Shown here piece by piece: positions 1 to 5,903 of a stretch of DNA of 11,634 nt; position 1 is the stretch's first letter, and every line of letters begins with the position of its first letter. This DNA comes from Phycisphaerae bacterium (lineage in GTDB: Bacteria > Planctomycetota > Phycisphaerae > UBA1845 > Fen-1342): contig JAFGRR010000284.1 of assembly GCA_016935035.1 (NCBI GenBank), positions 1 to 11,634 of the forward strand, given 5' to 3'. The translations under genes were made by a program, and so were the position numbers. The notes under the pieces were generated by a model that was not told the origin of the DNA, ran no database searches, and was given only the letters and a program-made list of their open reading frames with translations.

Positions 1-72
1 CGCGAGCGTCGTGGTGGCGACGGCCAGCAGGCAACCCGTGATGAGCACGACCCGATACACCGTTTCATTCAT
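1..72 (-). CDS. N-terminus of an exported or membrane protein, cut by the left edge
   Basis: Only the first 24 codons are in the window. The ATG is at 72-70 and the frame stays open to base 1. The peptide begins MNETVYR and continues with a hydrophobic stretch (VVLITGCLLAVA) ending TTTLA, which looks like a signal peptide or a first membrane helix. An ITGC run could be read as a lipobox, but the hydrophobic part before that Cys is only about six residues, so a lipoprotein is less likely. A GGAG Shine-Dalgarno-like sequence lies 8 bases upstream of the ATG, which supports this start. The gene is divergent from tatC across 128 bases. The mature protein is outside the window, so its function is unknown. 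Confidence 0.6.
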   Translation of the reverse strand, partial: MNETVYRVVLITGCLLAVATTTLA

Positions 73-200
73 GACGAAAACTCCACTGTAAGTACCGCCA
101 CCCCGGCCCGTATGCTAACTGGGCTTCGCCCGAGTCGCAAAGCCCCCGAGGATCTTGCGGCCGCTATGCGCGACGCCACCCTCAGCGTTATCATCCTTCC

Positions 201-1232
201 ATGCCAACGCCAGACCCTGCTGCCGGCAAAAACCTCGACGACAGCCGCATGACCATCGGCGAGCACCTGATGGAGCTGCGCGGCTGCGTCATCCGCTGCC
301 TGCTGGCGCTGATTGTGGCGTGCATCTTGCTGGCGTGGCCCTCGAAGTACATCCTGTCCATGATCGTGCGCCCCGTCGTGCTCGTCCTGCAACGCCACGG
401 TCAGCCCGACAACCTGCTCCAGACCAGCCCGACCGAACTGATGACGATCTACCTCAAGACCGTCGTCATCGCCGGCGTCATCGTGGCTTCGCCGATCATC
501 CTCTACGAGTTCTGGAAATTCGTCGCCGCCGGCCTATACATCCACGAGCGGCGCTGGGTGCAAAAGATCCTGCCGCTGAGTGTCGGGCTCTTTCTGGCCG
601 GCGTGGCGTTCATGTACAGCATCGTGCTCCTCGTCAGTCTTAATTTCCTCGTGGGCTTCGGCGAGTGGATTCCGCTACCGCAGCCGCAAGCCTCCGCTCT
701 GGAGGAGGTGTTCCTGCGCGACACAGGAGACGAGTCGACCAGCTCTCAGCCCTCGCTGGAGAGCACACCGCCGATACCCATCCTGTCCCATGACCCGCAG
801 GAGCCGCCTGTCGGCGGGCTGTGGTACAACGCGCCGCAACGCAAGCTGAAGCTGCGCACCGGCGACCAGACCTTCGCCGTGCAGATGCTGGTGAACAAGG
901 ACCGGCCGCTGGTGACAACCTATTTCAAGATCGGCGACTATCTGACTTTTGTGCTGACGATGTCGGTCGCGTTCGGCGTTGCGTTTCAGGTGCCGCTGAT
1001 GGTCGTGGCCCTGACGCGCCTGGGGATCGTCACGGTCGATGGGTTCCGCAAGGCGCGCAAGTTCGTGATCCTGGCGATTCTGATCATCGCCGGCCTGCTG
1101 GCCCCCCCCGAAATATCGAGCCACATGCTCTTATCCATCCCGATGATCCTGCTGTTCGAACTGGGTCTGCTATTCGCCGCCCGGCAAAAGAAGCGGCCAC
1201 GGCATCGAACTGGCCCACAACAGCCCGAGTGA
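201..1232 (+). CDS. tatC: Sec-independent protein translocase subunit TatC, with a large periplasmic insertion
   Basis: TatC is the multispanning inner-membrane receptor of the twin-arginine translocation pathway. It recognises twin-Arg signal peptides and, with TatA/B proteins, exports folded proteins. The 343-residue product has the family landmarks: MTIGEHLMELR at 17-27 on the cytoplasmic side, the second helix region SPIILYEFWKF (97-107), the GLYIHERRW cytoplasmic loop (111-119; Glu116 matches E. coli Glu103), AFGVAFQVPL (257-266), LLAPPE (299-304) and LSIPMILLFELG (311-322). Six membrane helices can be placed. The loop between helices 3 and 4, about 155-241, is roughly 70 residues longer than in E. 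coli TatC (258 aa); it faces the periplasm by topology. Gln263 stands where E. coli has Glu170, and Glu304 where it has Asp211; both are conservative. No clear ribosome-binding site precedes ATG 201; ATG 249 (Met17) is an alternative start that keeps the whole conserved core. No tatA/tatB is visible. The last helix region contains a C8 tract (1102-1109). Confidence 0.95.
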   Translation: MPTPDPAAGKNLDDSRMTIGEHLMELRGCVIRCLLALIVACILLAWPSKYILSMIVRPVVLVLQRHGQPDNLLQTSPTELMTIYLKTVVIAGVIVASPIILYEFWKFVAAGLYIHERRWVQKILPLSVGLFLAGVAFMYSIVLLVSLNFLVGFGEWIPLPQPQASALEEVFLRDTGDESTSSQPSLESTPPIPILSHDPQEPPVGGLWYNAPQRKLKLRTGDQTFAVQMLVNKDRPLVTTYFKIGDYLTFVLTMSVAFGVAFQVPLMVVALTRLGIVTVDGFRKARKFVILAILIIAGLLAPPEISSHMLLSIPMILLFELGLLFAARQKKRPRHRTGPQQPE

Positions 1233-1240
1233 CTGCAAAA

Positions 1241-1296
1241 GCCAGGTCTCCTGGCAGTCGTTCGCGGGATTGGATGAACCCGGCCACTACTGGCCG
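1241..1296. terminator. two small hairpins between convergent tatC and glnS
   Basis: Two perfect short inverted repeats lie in the 95-base gap between the facing stop codons. The first is GCCAGG, loop TCT, CCTGGC (1241-1255). The second is CGGCCA, loop CTAC, TGGCCG (1281-1296). Neither is followed by a clear T-run on either strand, so classical intrinsic termination is not demonstrated. Their place between convergent genes makes a bidirectional terminator or transcript 3'-end role plausible. Confidence 0.35.
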
Positions 1297-1327
1297 CGGC
1301 TAGGATCGTGGTCAAGCCTGGGCCGCA

Positions 1328-3067
1328 CTACTTCTCCGCCTTCCGCACCTTCGCCCACGTGTCCTTCAGCGTCACCGTCCGGTTGAACACCTGGCGCTCG
1401 TCAGTCGAATCCGAATCTGCGCAGAAGTAACCCAGCCGCTCAAACTGGAAGCGATCACCCGGCTTGGCCTGTGCCAGGCCCGGCTCCAGCTTGCAGCCGG
1501 TGACCAGCTCGAGCGAATGCGGGTTCAGGTTTGCCGTGAAGTCCTGTCCCTCTGGCGTGTCATCCGGATCTTCCTTCGTGAACAGGTGGTCGTAGAGCCG
1601 CACGTCGGCGTCGATGGCGTGCGATGCCGACACCCAATGCATCGTGGCTTTGACCTTGCGGCCGTCGGGCGCGTCGCCGCCGCGCGTCGCCGGATCATAC
1701 GTGCAGCGCAGCTCCACGATCTCGCCGGTCTTTTCGTCCTTCACCACACCGGTGCATGTAATGTAGTACGCGTAGCGTAGCCGCACCTCGCGCCCGGGCG
1801 CCAGACGGAAGAACTTCCGCGGCGGGTCTTCCATGAAGTCGTCGCGCTCGATGTACAGCACGCGCGAGAACGGGACTTTGCGCGTCCCCGTCGAAAGATC
1901 CTCGGGGTTGTTGATCGCGTCTAGCTCCTCGACCTGATCCTCAGGATAGTTCTCGATCACGACCCGCAGCGGCCGCAGTACCGCCATCACGCGCGGCGCC
2001 GTCTTGTTCAGATCCTCGCGAATGCAGTGTTCGAGCAGCGCGATGTCGTTGATGCCGCTGTACTTGGCAACGCCGATGCGCTTCAGGAAGTCGCGAATCG
2101 CCTCGGGCGTATAGCCGCGGCGGCGCAGCCCACAGAGCGTCGGCATGCGCGGGTCGTCCCAGCCCGTAACGTGCCCATCCTCGACCAGCGTCAACAGCTT
2201 GCGCTTGCTGAGCACAGTGTAGGTGATGTTCAGGCGCGAAAACTCGATCTGCTGCGGGTGATGGATCGGTTCCGGCCGGCCCTTGTTGATTGCGTCGATG
2301 AACCAGTCGTACAGCGGGCGATGGTTTTCGTAATCGAGGTCGCACAGCGAGTGCGTCACGCCCTCGATCGAGTCCTCGAGCCCGTGGGCCCAGTCATACA
2401 TCGGGTATATGCACCACTTTTCGCCCGTGCGGTGATGTTCCGCGTGCAATATGCGATACATGACCGGGTCACGCATGTTGACGTTCGGGTGCGCCATGTC
2501 GATCTTGGCCCGCAATACACGCGAGCCGTCCGGAAACTCGCCCGCGCGCATCCGCTTGAACAGGTCCAGATTCTCCGCCGGCGCGCGGTCGCGGCACGGA
2601 CTGTTCTTGCCGGGCGCCGTCAACGTGCCGCGGGTTTCGCGGATTTGGTCCGGCGACTGGTCATCAATATAGGCCAGGCCCTTCTCGATCAGCTCGACCG
2701 CATAGTCGTACATCTGCTCGAAGAAGTCCGACCCGAAGTACAGGCGATCTTCCCAGTCATAGCCGAGCCAGCGCACGTCGTGCTTGATCGCCTCAACGTA
2801 CTCGTCATCTTCCTTGACCGGGTTGGTGTCGTCGAAGCGCAGGTTGCACTTGCCGCCAAAGTCCTCCGCTATGCCGAAGTCGATCGAGAGGGCCTTGGCG
2901 TGTCCGATGTGCAGATAGCCGTTGGGCTCGGGCGGAAAACGCGTCTGCACGCGACCGCCAAAACGCCCCGTCCGCATGTGTTCCCTGACTGCCTCGCGAA
3001 TGAAATCCGAGCGTTCGCCACCCTCGGCGCCACCCGCCGTTGGCTTGTCGCTGTCCGGCTTGGCCAT
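1328..3067 (-). CDS. glnS: glutaminyl-tRNA synthetase (GlnRS)
   Basis: Class I synthetase that charges tRNA-Gln with glutamine using ATP in the cytoplasm. The 579-residue product (E. coli GlnRS is 554) shows the family signatures in order: PPEPNGYLHIGHAKA (45-59, HIGH motif at 53-56), CNLRFDDTNPVKED (74-87), YDWAHGLEDSIEGVTHSLC (224-242), a VLSKRKL version of the KMSKS loop (285-291), DDPRMPTL (304-311), and a C-terminal beta-barrel anticodon-binding region ending ERLGYFCADSDS (543-554). RFDDTNPVKED and VLSKRKL point to GlnRS rather than GluRS. The frame is open upstream to 3178, but the start at 3067 is chosen because the upstream residues are not GlnRS-like and GAGGTG sits 7 bases before this ATG. 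The N-terminal ~20 residues are low-complexity and variable. No YqeY-type C-terminal extension is present. A good promoter lies at 3143-3171. Having GlnRS implies direct charging of tRNA-Gln, though GatCAB elsewhere in the genome cannot be excluded. Confidence 0.97.
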   Translation of the reverse strand: MAKPDSDKPTAGGAEGGERSDFIREAVREHMRTGRFGGRVQTRFPPEPNGYLHIGHAKALSIDFGIAEDFGGKCNLRFDDTNPVKEDDEYVEAIKHDVRWLGYDWEDRLYFGSDFFEQMYDYAVELIEKGLAYIDDQSPDQIRETRGTLTAPGKNSPCRDRAPAENLDLFKRMRAGEFPDGSRVLRAKIDMAHPNVNMRDPVMYRILHAEHHRTGEKWCIYPMYDWAHGLEDSIEGVTHSLCDLDYENHRPLYDWFIDAINKGRPEPIHHPQQIEFSRLNITYTVLSKRKLLTLVEDGHVTGWDDPRMPTLCGLRRRGYTPEAIRDFLKRIGVAKYSGINDIALLEHCIREDLNKTAPRVMAVLRPLRVVIENYPEDQVEELDAINNPEDLSTGTRKVPFSRVLYIERDDFMEDPPRKFFRLAPGREVRLRYAYYITCTGVVKDEKTGEIVELRCTYDPATRGGDAPDGRKVKATMHWVSASHAIDADVRLYDHLFTKEDPDDTPEGQDFTANLNPHSLELVTGCKLEPGLAQAKPGDRFQFERLGYFCADSDSTDERQVFNRTVTLKDTWAKVRKAEK

Positions 3068-3074
3068 GAGTCTG

Positions 3075-3080
3075 CACCTC
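3075..3080 (-). promoter_or_regulatory. ribosome-binding site deciding the glnS start
   Basis: On the minus strand GAGGTG precedes the ATG at 3067 by 7 bases, a near-ideal Shine-Dalgarno position. It supports Met at 3067 over the longer open frame beginning at 3178, whose extra 37 residues (MCIVRGGGS...) have no family similarity that I recognise. Confidence 0.7.
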
Positions 3081-3142
3081 AAACAGTATGACAGGCGGCG
3101 GCCCCAGTCGGACCCCGCCCCTGACACTCGCACAAGCGCGTG

Positions 3143-3171
3143 ATAATACCGACTGCCTCCACCTCTAACAA
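3143..3171 (-). promoter_or_regulatory. candidate sigma70-type promoter of glnS
   Basis: Read on the minus strand, a -35-like TTGTTA (3171-3166) is separated by exactly 17 bases from a -10-like TATTAT (3148-3143), which matches TATAAT at five of six positions. The predicted transcription start near 3136 gives a leader of about 70 bases before glnS. In such GC-rich surroundings this AT-rich pair with ideal spacing stands out. It has not been mapped experimentally here. Confidence 0.55.
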
Positions 3172-3230
3172 TGCACACCCATCAGCGCCCGAGCGGCAGT
3201 GCGTGGGCATACTCAGGACCCGCCGGGTGC

Positions 3231-3341
3231 CGGGTGCCCCACGGCTTTAACCGTGGGGGACTGATTGGGACAATGCGCAAGTTGCTGCGGCACGTTCAAC
3301 GGACACATCGGTCCCCCACCCTTGAAAGCGTGGGGCACCCG
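3231..3341. repeat. REP-like palindromes in a BIME-like inverted pair
   Basis: Two 31-base arms, 3231-3261 and 3311-3341, are imperfect reverse complements of each other, separated by 49 bases. Both share CGGGTGCCCCACG at the outer end and GTGGGGGAC at the inner end; they differ mainly in the middle. The left copy is itself a hairpin with an 8-bp stem, CCCCACGG / CCGTGGGG, around the loop CTTTAA (3237-3258). The right copy has a 6-bp stem, CCCCAC / GTGGGG (3314-3335), with a mismatched interior. A GGGTGCC direct repeat abuts the left arm. The architecture matches repetitive extragenic palindromes, which RAYT (REP-associated tyrosine transposase) enzymes mobilise. No RAYT gene is in this window. 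The copy number in the genome is unknown from one window, so the REP label is inference. Confidence 0.7.
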
Positions 3342-3374
3342 AAGGCCCAGGTCCGCCCATGTCTTGGCCAACAT

Positions 3375-3403
3375 CCACGGGCAGGTCCGCGACCTGCCCA
3401 TGG
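3375..3403. repeat. strong hairpin of unrelated sequence upstream of gltX
   Basis: A perfect 9-bp stem, GGGCAGGTC (3379-3387) and GACCTGCCC (3391-3399), closes a CGC loop. After one C/A mismatch it continues with CCA/TGG, so the stem spans 3375-3403. CAGGTCCGC from the left arm and loop also occurs as a direct repeat at 3348-3356, followed there by CCATG without the right arm, as if a hairpin copy had lost its second half. No T-run follows, so it is not an obvious intrinsic terminator. It could be a second REP-type element, a leader structure of the gltX transcript if transcription begins upstream of it, or a protein-binding site. Confidence 0.55.
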
Positions 3404-3447
3404 CAGCCAGCCCTCGGTCATCGTACTTCCAGCACCGTTTCCCCGCA

Positions 3448-3477
3448 TTTCCACACCCGACCGCGATCTTGTACGAT
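3448..3477 (+). promoter_or_regulatory. weak candidate promoter of gltX
   Basis: TTTCCA (3448-3453) and TACGAT (3472-3477) each match the sigma70 consensus at four of six positions and are 18 bases apart. This would start transcription about 50 bases before gltX and downstream of the hairpin at 3375-3403. The match is modest and chance occurrence is possible. Confidence 0.2.
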
Positions 3478-3532
3478 GCCAGATTGCCCCCGGCCCCGCT
3501 TGCGGGCCGCCGAACGCGGAGTACACACGAGC

Positions 3533-5185
3533 ATGAGCAACATCGTCCGGACCCGTTTTGCCCCCTCGCCCACCGGCTATCTGCACATTGGCGGTGCACG
3601 CACCGCCCTGTTCAACTACCTCTTTGCCCGGCGGGCCGGCGGCAAGTTTGTCATTCGCATCGAGGACACCGACCAGACCCGTAACATCGCCGGCGCCGAG
3701 CTAAAGCTGCTCGAAGATCTGCGCTGGCTCGGCCTCGAGTGGGATGAAGGCCCCGAGGTCGGCGGCCCGCATGGCCCTTACTTCCAAAGCCAACGTCTCG
3801 ACCTATACGACGCCTGTGCCCGCCAGCTTCTCGACAGCGGCCTCGCCTACTACGCCTTCGACACCCGCGAGGAACTCGAAGCCATGCGCCAGGACGCCCA
3901 GAAGCGCGGCGAACGCGGCTTCCGCTATTCCCGGCCGGCAACATTTCCGTCCGAGACCCAGGCCCAAAAGGCCCGCGACGAGGGCCGCCCGGTTGTCGTG
4001 CGCTTCAAAATGCCCGAGCGCGATTGGGTCATCAACGACCTGATCCTCGGCGATGTGAACGTCAACGCCACCGAGTTGAGCGATTTCGTCATCGTGAAGG
4101 CTGACGGCTGGCCGACATATCACTTCGCCGTTGTGGTCGATGACGCCGCCATGCAGATTACTCACGTTATGCGCGGCCAGGAGCACCTGCTCAACACGGT
4201 GAACCACAACGCGTTGCAGGAGGCCTTCGGCTATCCGAAGCCCGCCTGTGCCCACATGCCCATCATCTTCACGATGAAGGGCACCAAGATGAGCAAGCGC
4301 GAGAAGGACAAGGCCCTGCGCGACGCCGTCAAAGCCGCTGGTTTCGACGACGCCCGAATATCGGAGATCGTCGGGCTGGATGATCGCGAAGCCGCCAAGG
4401 CCTGGCGCAAGGGCGATGCTCCGCTGCCGAGCGATGGACTGCTACGCCTCGCGCATGCCCTGAACGTGGCACTGCCCGAGATCGACATCCACGACTTCCG
4501 CGCCAGCGGCTATCTGCCCGAGGTGATCGTCAATTTCATCGCGCTGCTGGGTTGGTCCGCCGGCGACGACCGCGAGAAGTTCACGCTCGACGATTTATGT
4601 CAGGCCTTCAGCATCGAGCGGGTCGGCAAGACCAGCGCCAAATTCGACCGTGAAAAGCTGCTCAACTTCAACACGACCGCCGCCGCCGAGGCCTCAACCG
4701 AGCGTCTCGTCGCCGGTCTGCGCGACTACGTGACGCTCAATCCCGAGAGCCCGCTGGCCGCACTGGATGACGCGATGCTGGCCCAACTCGTTGACCTCAA
4801 CCGCGGTTTCCGCACCTTCCGCGACATCGAGACCAAGGCTGGCGCCCTGTTCGTTCCTGACGAGCAGATTCAGTACGACGCCGGTGCCGTCAAGAAGTGG
4901 CTACTGAAAGGCGATGGCGAGGGCACGCGCGGGCTGGCGGATTTGCGGCAGGAACTCGAGACGTTGTCAGATTGGTCGGCGGCGACGATCGAAGCGCTGA
5001 TCCGCGCCTGCGCCGACAAGCATGAGCTCGGCCTCGGAAAGGTTGCCCAGCCCCTGCGTATCGCCGTCACCGGCATGACTGTTAGCCCGTCGATATTCGA
5101 GACCTTGGCGATTCTCGGCCAGGCGCGTACATTGGCACGCATCGATCGCGTGCTCGATCAAATCAAGGCCGGCGGAACCGAATAG
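3533..5185 (+). CDS. gltX: glutamyl-tRNA synthetase (GluRS)
   Basis: Class I synthetase that attaches glutamate to tRNA-Glu with ATP. The 550-residue product begins MSNIVRTRFAPSPTGYLHIGGAR with the HIGH-type motif at 17-20, followed by IRIEDTDQTR (41-50), GWPTYHFAVVVDD (192-204), HVMRGQEHLLNT (211-222) and KMSKR (252-256), then SGYLPEVIVNFIALLGWS (325-342) and a C-terminal anticodon-binding part with PLRIAVTGMTVSPSIFETLAILG (508-529). Typical bacterial GluRS is about 470-500 residues. The excess is mostly an extra segment, about 258-318, directly after the KMSKR loop. The zinc-binding Cys cluster found in E. coli GluRS near Cys98/Cys100 is absent (AYYAFDTREEL, 105-115). Start at ATG 3533 rather than the longer open frame from 3359, because the upstream residues cross a hairpin and are not GluRS-like; GGAG lies 11 bases before the ATG, a little far. 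The gene is divergent from glnS. Whether the enzyme is discriminating or also charges tRNA-Gln cannot be read here; the adjacent glnS favours discriminating. Confidence 0.97.
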   Translation: MSNIVRTRFAPSPTGYLHIGGARTALFNYLFARRAGGKFVIRIEDTDQTRNIAGAELKLLEDLRWLGLEWDEGPEVGGPHGPYFQSQRLDLYDACARQLLDSGLAYYAFDTREELEAMRQDAQKRGERGFRYSRPATFPSETQAQKARDEGRPVVVRFKMPERDWVINDLILGDVNVNATELSDFVIVKADGWPTYHFAVVVDDAAMQITHVMRGQEHLLNTVNHNALQEAFGYPKPACAHMPIIFTMKGTKMSKREKDKALRDAVKAAGFDDARISEIVGLDDREAAKAWRKGDAPLPSDGLLRLAHALNVALPEIDIHDFRASGYLPEVIVNFIALLGWSAGDDREKFTLDDLCQAFSIERVGKTSAKFDREKLLNFNTTAAAEASTERLVAGLRDYVTLNPESPLAALDDAMLAQLVDLNRGFRTFRDIETKAGALFVPDEQIQYDAGAVKKWLLKGDGEGTRGLADLRQELETLSDWSAATIEALIRACADKHELGLGKVAQPLRIAVTGMTVSPSIFETLAILGQARTLARIDRVLDQIKAGGTE

Positions 5186-5221
5186 CCCCTGGCCGCTTCA
5201 TGCCGCCCACGAGGATATCGC

Positions 5222-5590
5222 ATGACCCGTGTATATCGCCAAGCGTCCTGCCGGCGGCACCCGCGCGGGAGTGTGTGCCTGCTAATGGGGCTGCTGGTCT
5301 TGACGGGCTGCGGCCGTTCGCTGGCCGGCCGTTGGCAACTCGTCAACGCCTCACCCGGCCGCGAGGTCTTCGCGCTGGACGACGTCGAGTTCACCAAGGG
5401 CGGCCAATTCACGGCGACGGCGACGCTCGAAGGCCGCACACGCCAACAGGCCGGCGCATACCGCTACAATGGCGTTCACCTGGTGTTGCTGCCATCCACC
5501 GGCGGGCAGCAGAAATACAACGCGCAGCTAAGTCTAAATACGCTGCGACTTTCAGACGGCGACCGGCGCGTGACGTTGGAGCGCGAATGA
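5222..5590 (+). CDS. small lipoprotein, function unknown, beta-rich
   Basis: The 122-residue product has a basic N-terminus (MTRVYRQASCRRHPR), a hydrophobic stretch (VCLLMGLLVL) and the lipobox LTGC with Cys30, so it should be lipidated and anchored at a membrane. The mature part of about 93 residues alternates hydrophobic and polar residues: GRWQLVN (36-42), VEFTKGGQFTATATLEG (55-71), AGAYRYNGVHLVLLP (78-91), and LSLNTLRLSDGDRRVTLER (103-121). This suggests a small all-beta domain, loosely like lipocalin-type stress or META-like lipoproteins in general form only; I do not recognise a named family. The start is supported by GAGGA about 8 bases before the ATG. It lies 36 bases after gltX and 1 base before acyP, so it is probably co-transcribed and translationally coupled to acyP. 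Confidence 0.75.
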   Translation: MTRVYRQASCRRHPRGSVCLLMGLLVLTGCGRSLAGRWQLVNASPGREVFALDDVEFTKGGQFTATATLEGRTRQQAGAYRYNGVHLVLLPSTGGQQKYNAQLSLNTLRLSDGDRRVTLERE

Positions 5591-5591
5591 C

Positions 5592-5879
5592 ATGAACCCT
5601 ACCCCCACCAAGCTGCGCCGCCGGGTGATTTATACCGGCCATGTGCAAGGCGTTGGTTTCCGCTACACGACCTACAACGTCGCGGCCGGCCATGTCGTCG
5701 TGGGTTTCGTTCGCAACATGCCGGACGGCACGGTTGAGTTGGAGGCCGAGGGTGACCTCGGCGCCGTGGAGGCCTTCCTGATGGGCGTGCAGCGTCACCT
5801 CGGACGTTACATCCAAAACACGACCATCACCGACATCGCGCTACTCGAAGCCGAAAGCGCCTTCATCATCCAGCACTGA
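5592..5879 (+). CDS. acyP: acylphosphatase
   Basis: Small cytoplasmic enzyme that hydrolyses the carboxyl-phosphate bond of acylphosphates. The 95-residue length is normal for the family. The signature GHVQGVGFRYTT (16-27) carries the phosphate-binding loop and catalytic Arg24; GFVRNMPDGTVE (38-49) carries catalytic Asn42. The domain starts at IYTGHVQG with one beta strand, as expected. The C-terminal half departs from common bacterial AcyP: the usual GPP-x-A-x-V segment is replaced by GRYIQNTTITDI (71-82). Both catalytic residues remain, so activity is expected. The ATG follows the lipoprotein stop by one base, with GGAG about 10 bases upstream inside the previous gene, indicating coupled translation. 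Its link to gltX is probably only shared transcription. Confidence 0.93.
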   Translation: MNPTPTKLRRRVIYTGHVQGVGFRYTTYNVAAGHVVVGFVRNMPDGTVELEAEGDLGAVEAFLMGVQRHLGRYIQNTTITDIALLEAESAFIIQH

Positions 5880-5898
5880 CCCCGCACTTGCGTCGGGG
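5880..5898. terminator. weak hairpin between convergent acyP and the TPR-like gene
   Basis: CCCCG (5880-5884) and CGGGG (5894-5898) can pair around a 9-base loop in the 24-base gap between the acyP stop and the stop of the minus-strand gene. The stem is only 5 bp and no T-run follows on either strand. A 3'-end role is suggested by position only. Confidence 0.25.
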
Positions 5899-5903
5899 CC
5901 GCG

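Larger units (their letters stand above)
3068..3532. other. divergent intergenic region between glnS and gltX
   Basis: This 465-base stretch has no convincing gene. Short open frames cross it on both strands, but they run through palindromic repeats and into the start of gltX in other frames, and none has a recognisable product. It holds the glnS ribosome-binding site and promoter (3075-3080, 3143-3171), a REP-like inverted pair (3231-3341), a separate strong hairpin (3375-3403), and a weak candidate gltX promoter (3448-3477). I looked for a T-box leader ahead of gltX: no T-box consensus or specifier stem was recognised. Bases 3172-3230 and 3404-3447 show nothing I can name. Confidence 0.7.

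Noticed and set aside
821..1303. 160-residue open frame overlapping the end of tatC
   Set aside because: Out-of-frame shadow of tatC; tatC itself keeps all conserved C-terminal motifs in its own frame.
2027..3091. 354-residue open frame on the plus strand opposite glnS
   Set aside because: It lies wholly antisense to a well-supported glnS, is rich in Arg/Val/Ala as expected for the reverse of a GC-rich gene, and matches no family I know.
3068..3178. N-terminal extension of GlnRS by 37 residues from a start at 3178
   Set aside because: The extension crosses the candidate promoter, has no GlnRS-like sequence, and the ATG at 3067 has a well-placed GAGGTG.
3231..3403. T-box riboswitch or CRISPR array ahead of gltX
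   Set aside because: No T-box consensus or specifier stem was recognised, and there are only two inverted copies rather than regular direct repeats with spacers.
3359..3532. N-terminal extension of GltX by 58 residues
   Set aside because: It runs through the hairpin at 3375-3403 and is not GluRS-like; the family starts at MSNIVRTRFAPSPTG.
3171..3536. Small genes in the glnS-gltX interval, on either strand
   Set aside because: The open frames traverse palindromic repeats and overlap the start of gltX in another frame; none has a recognisable domain.
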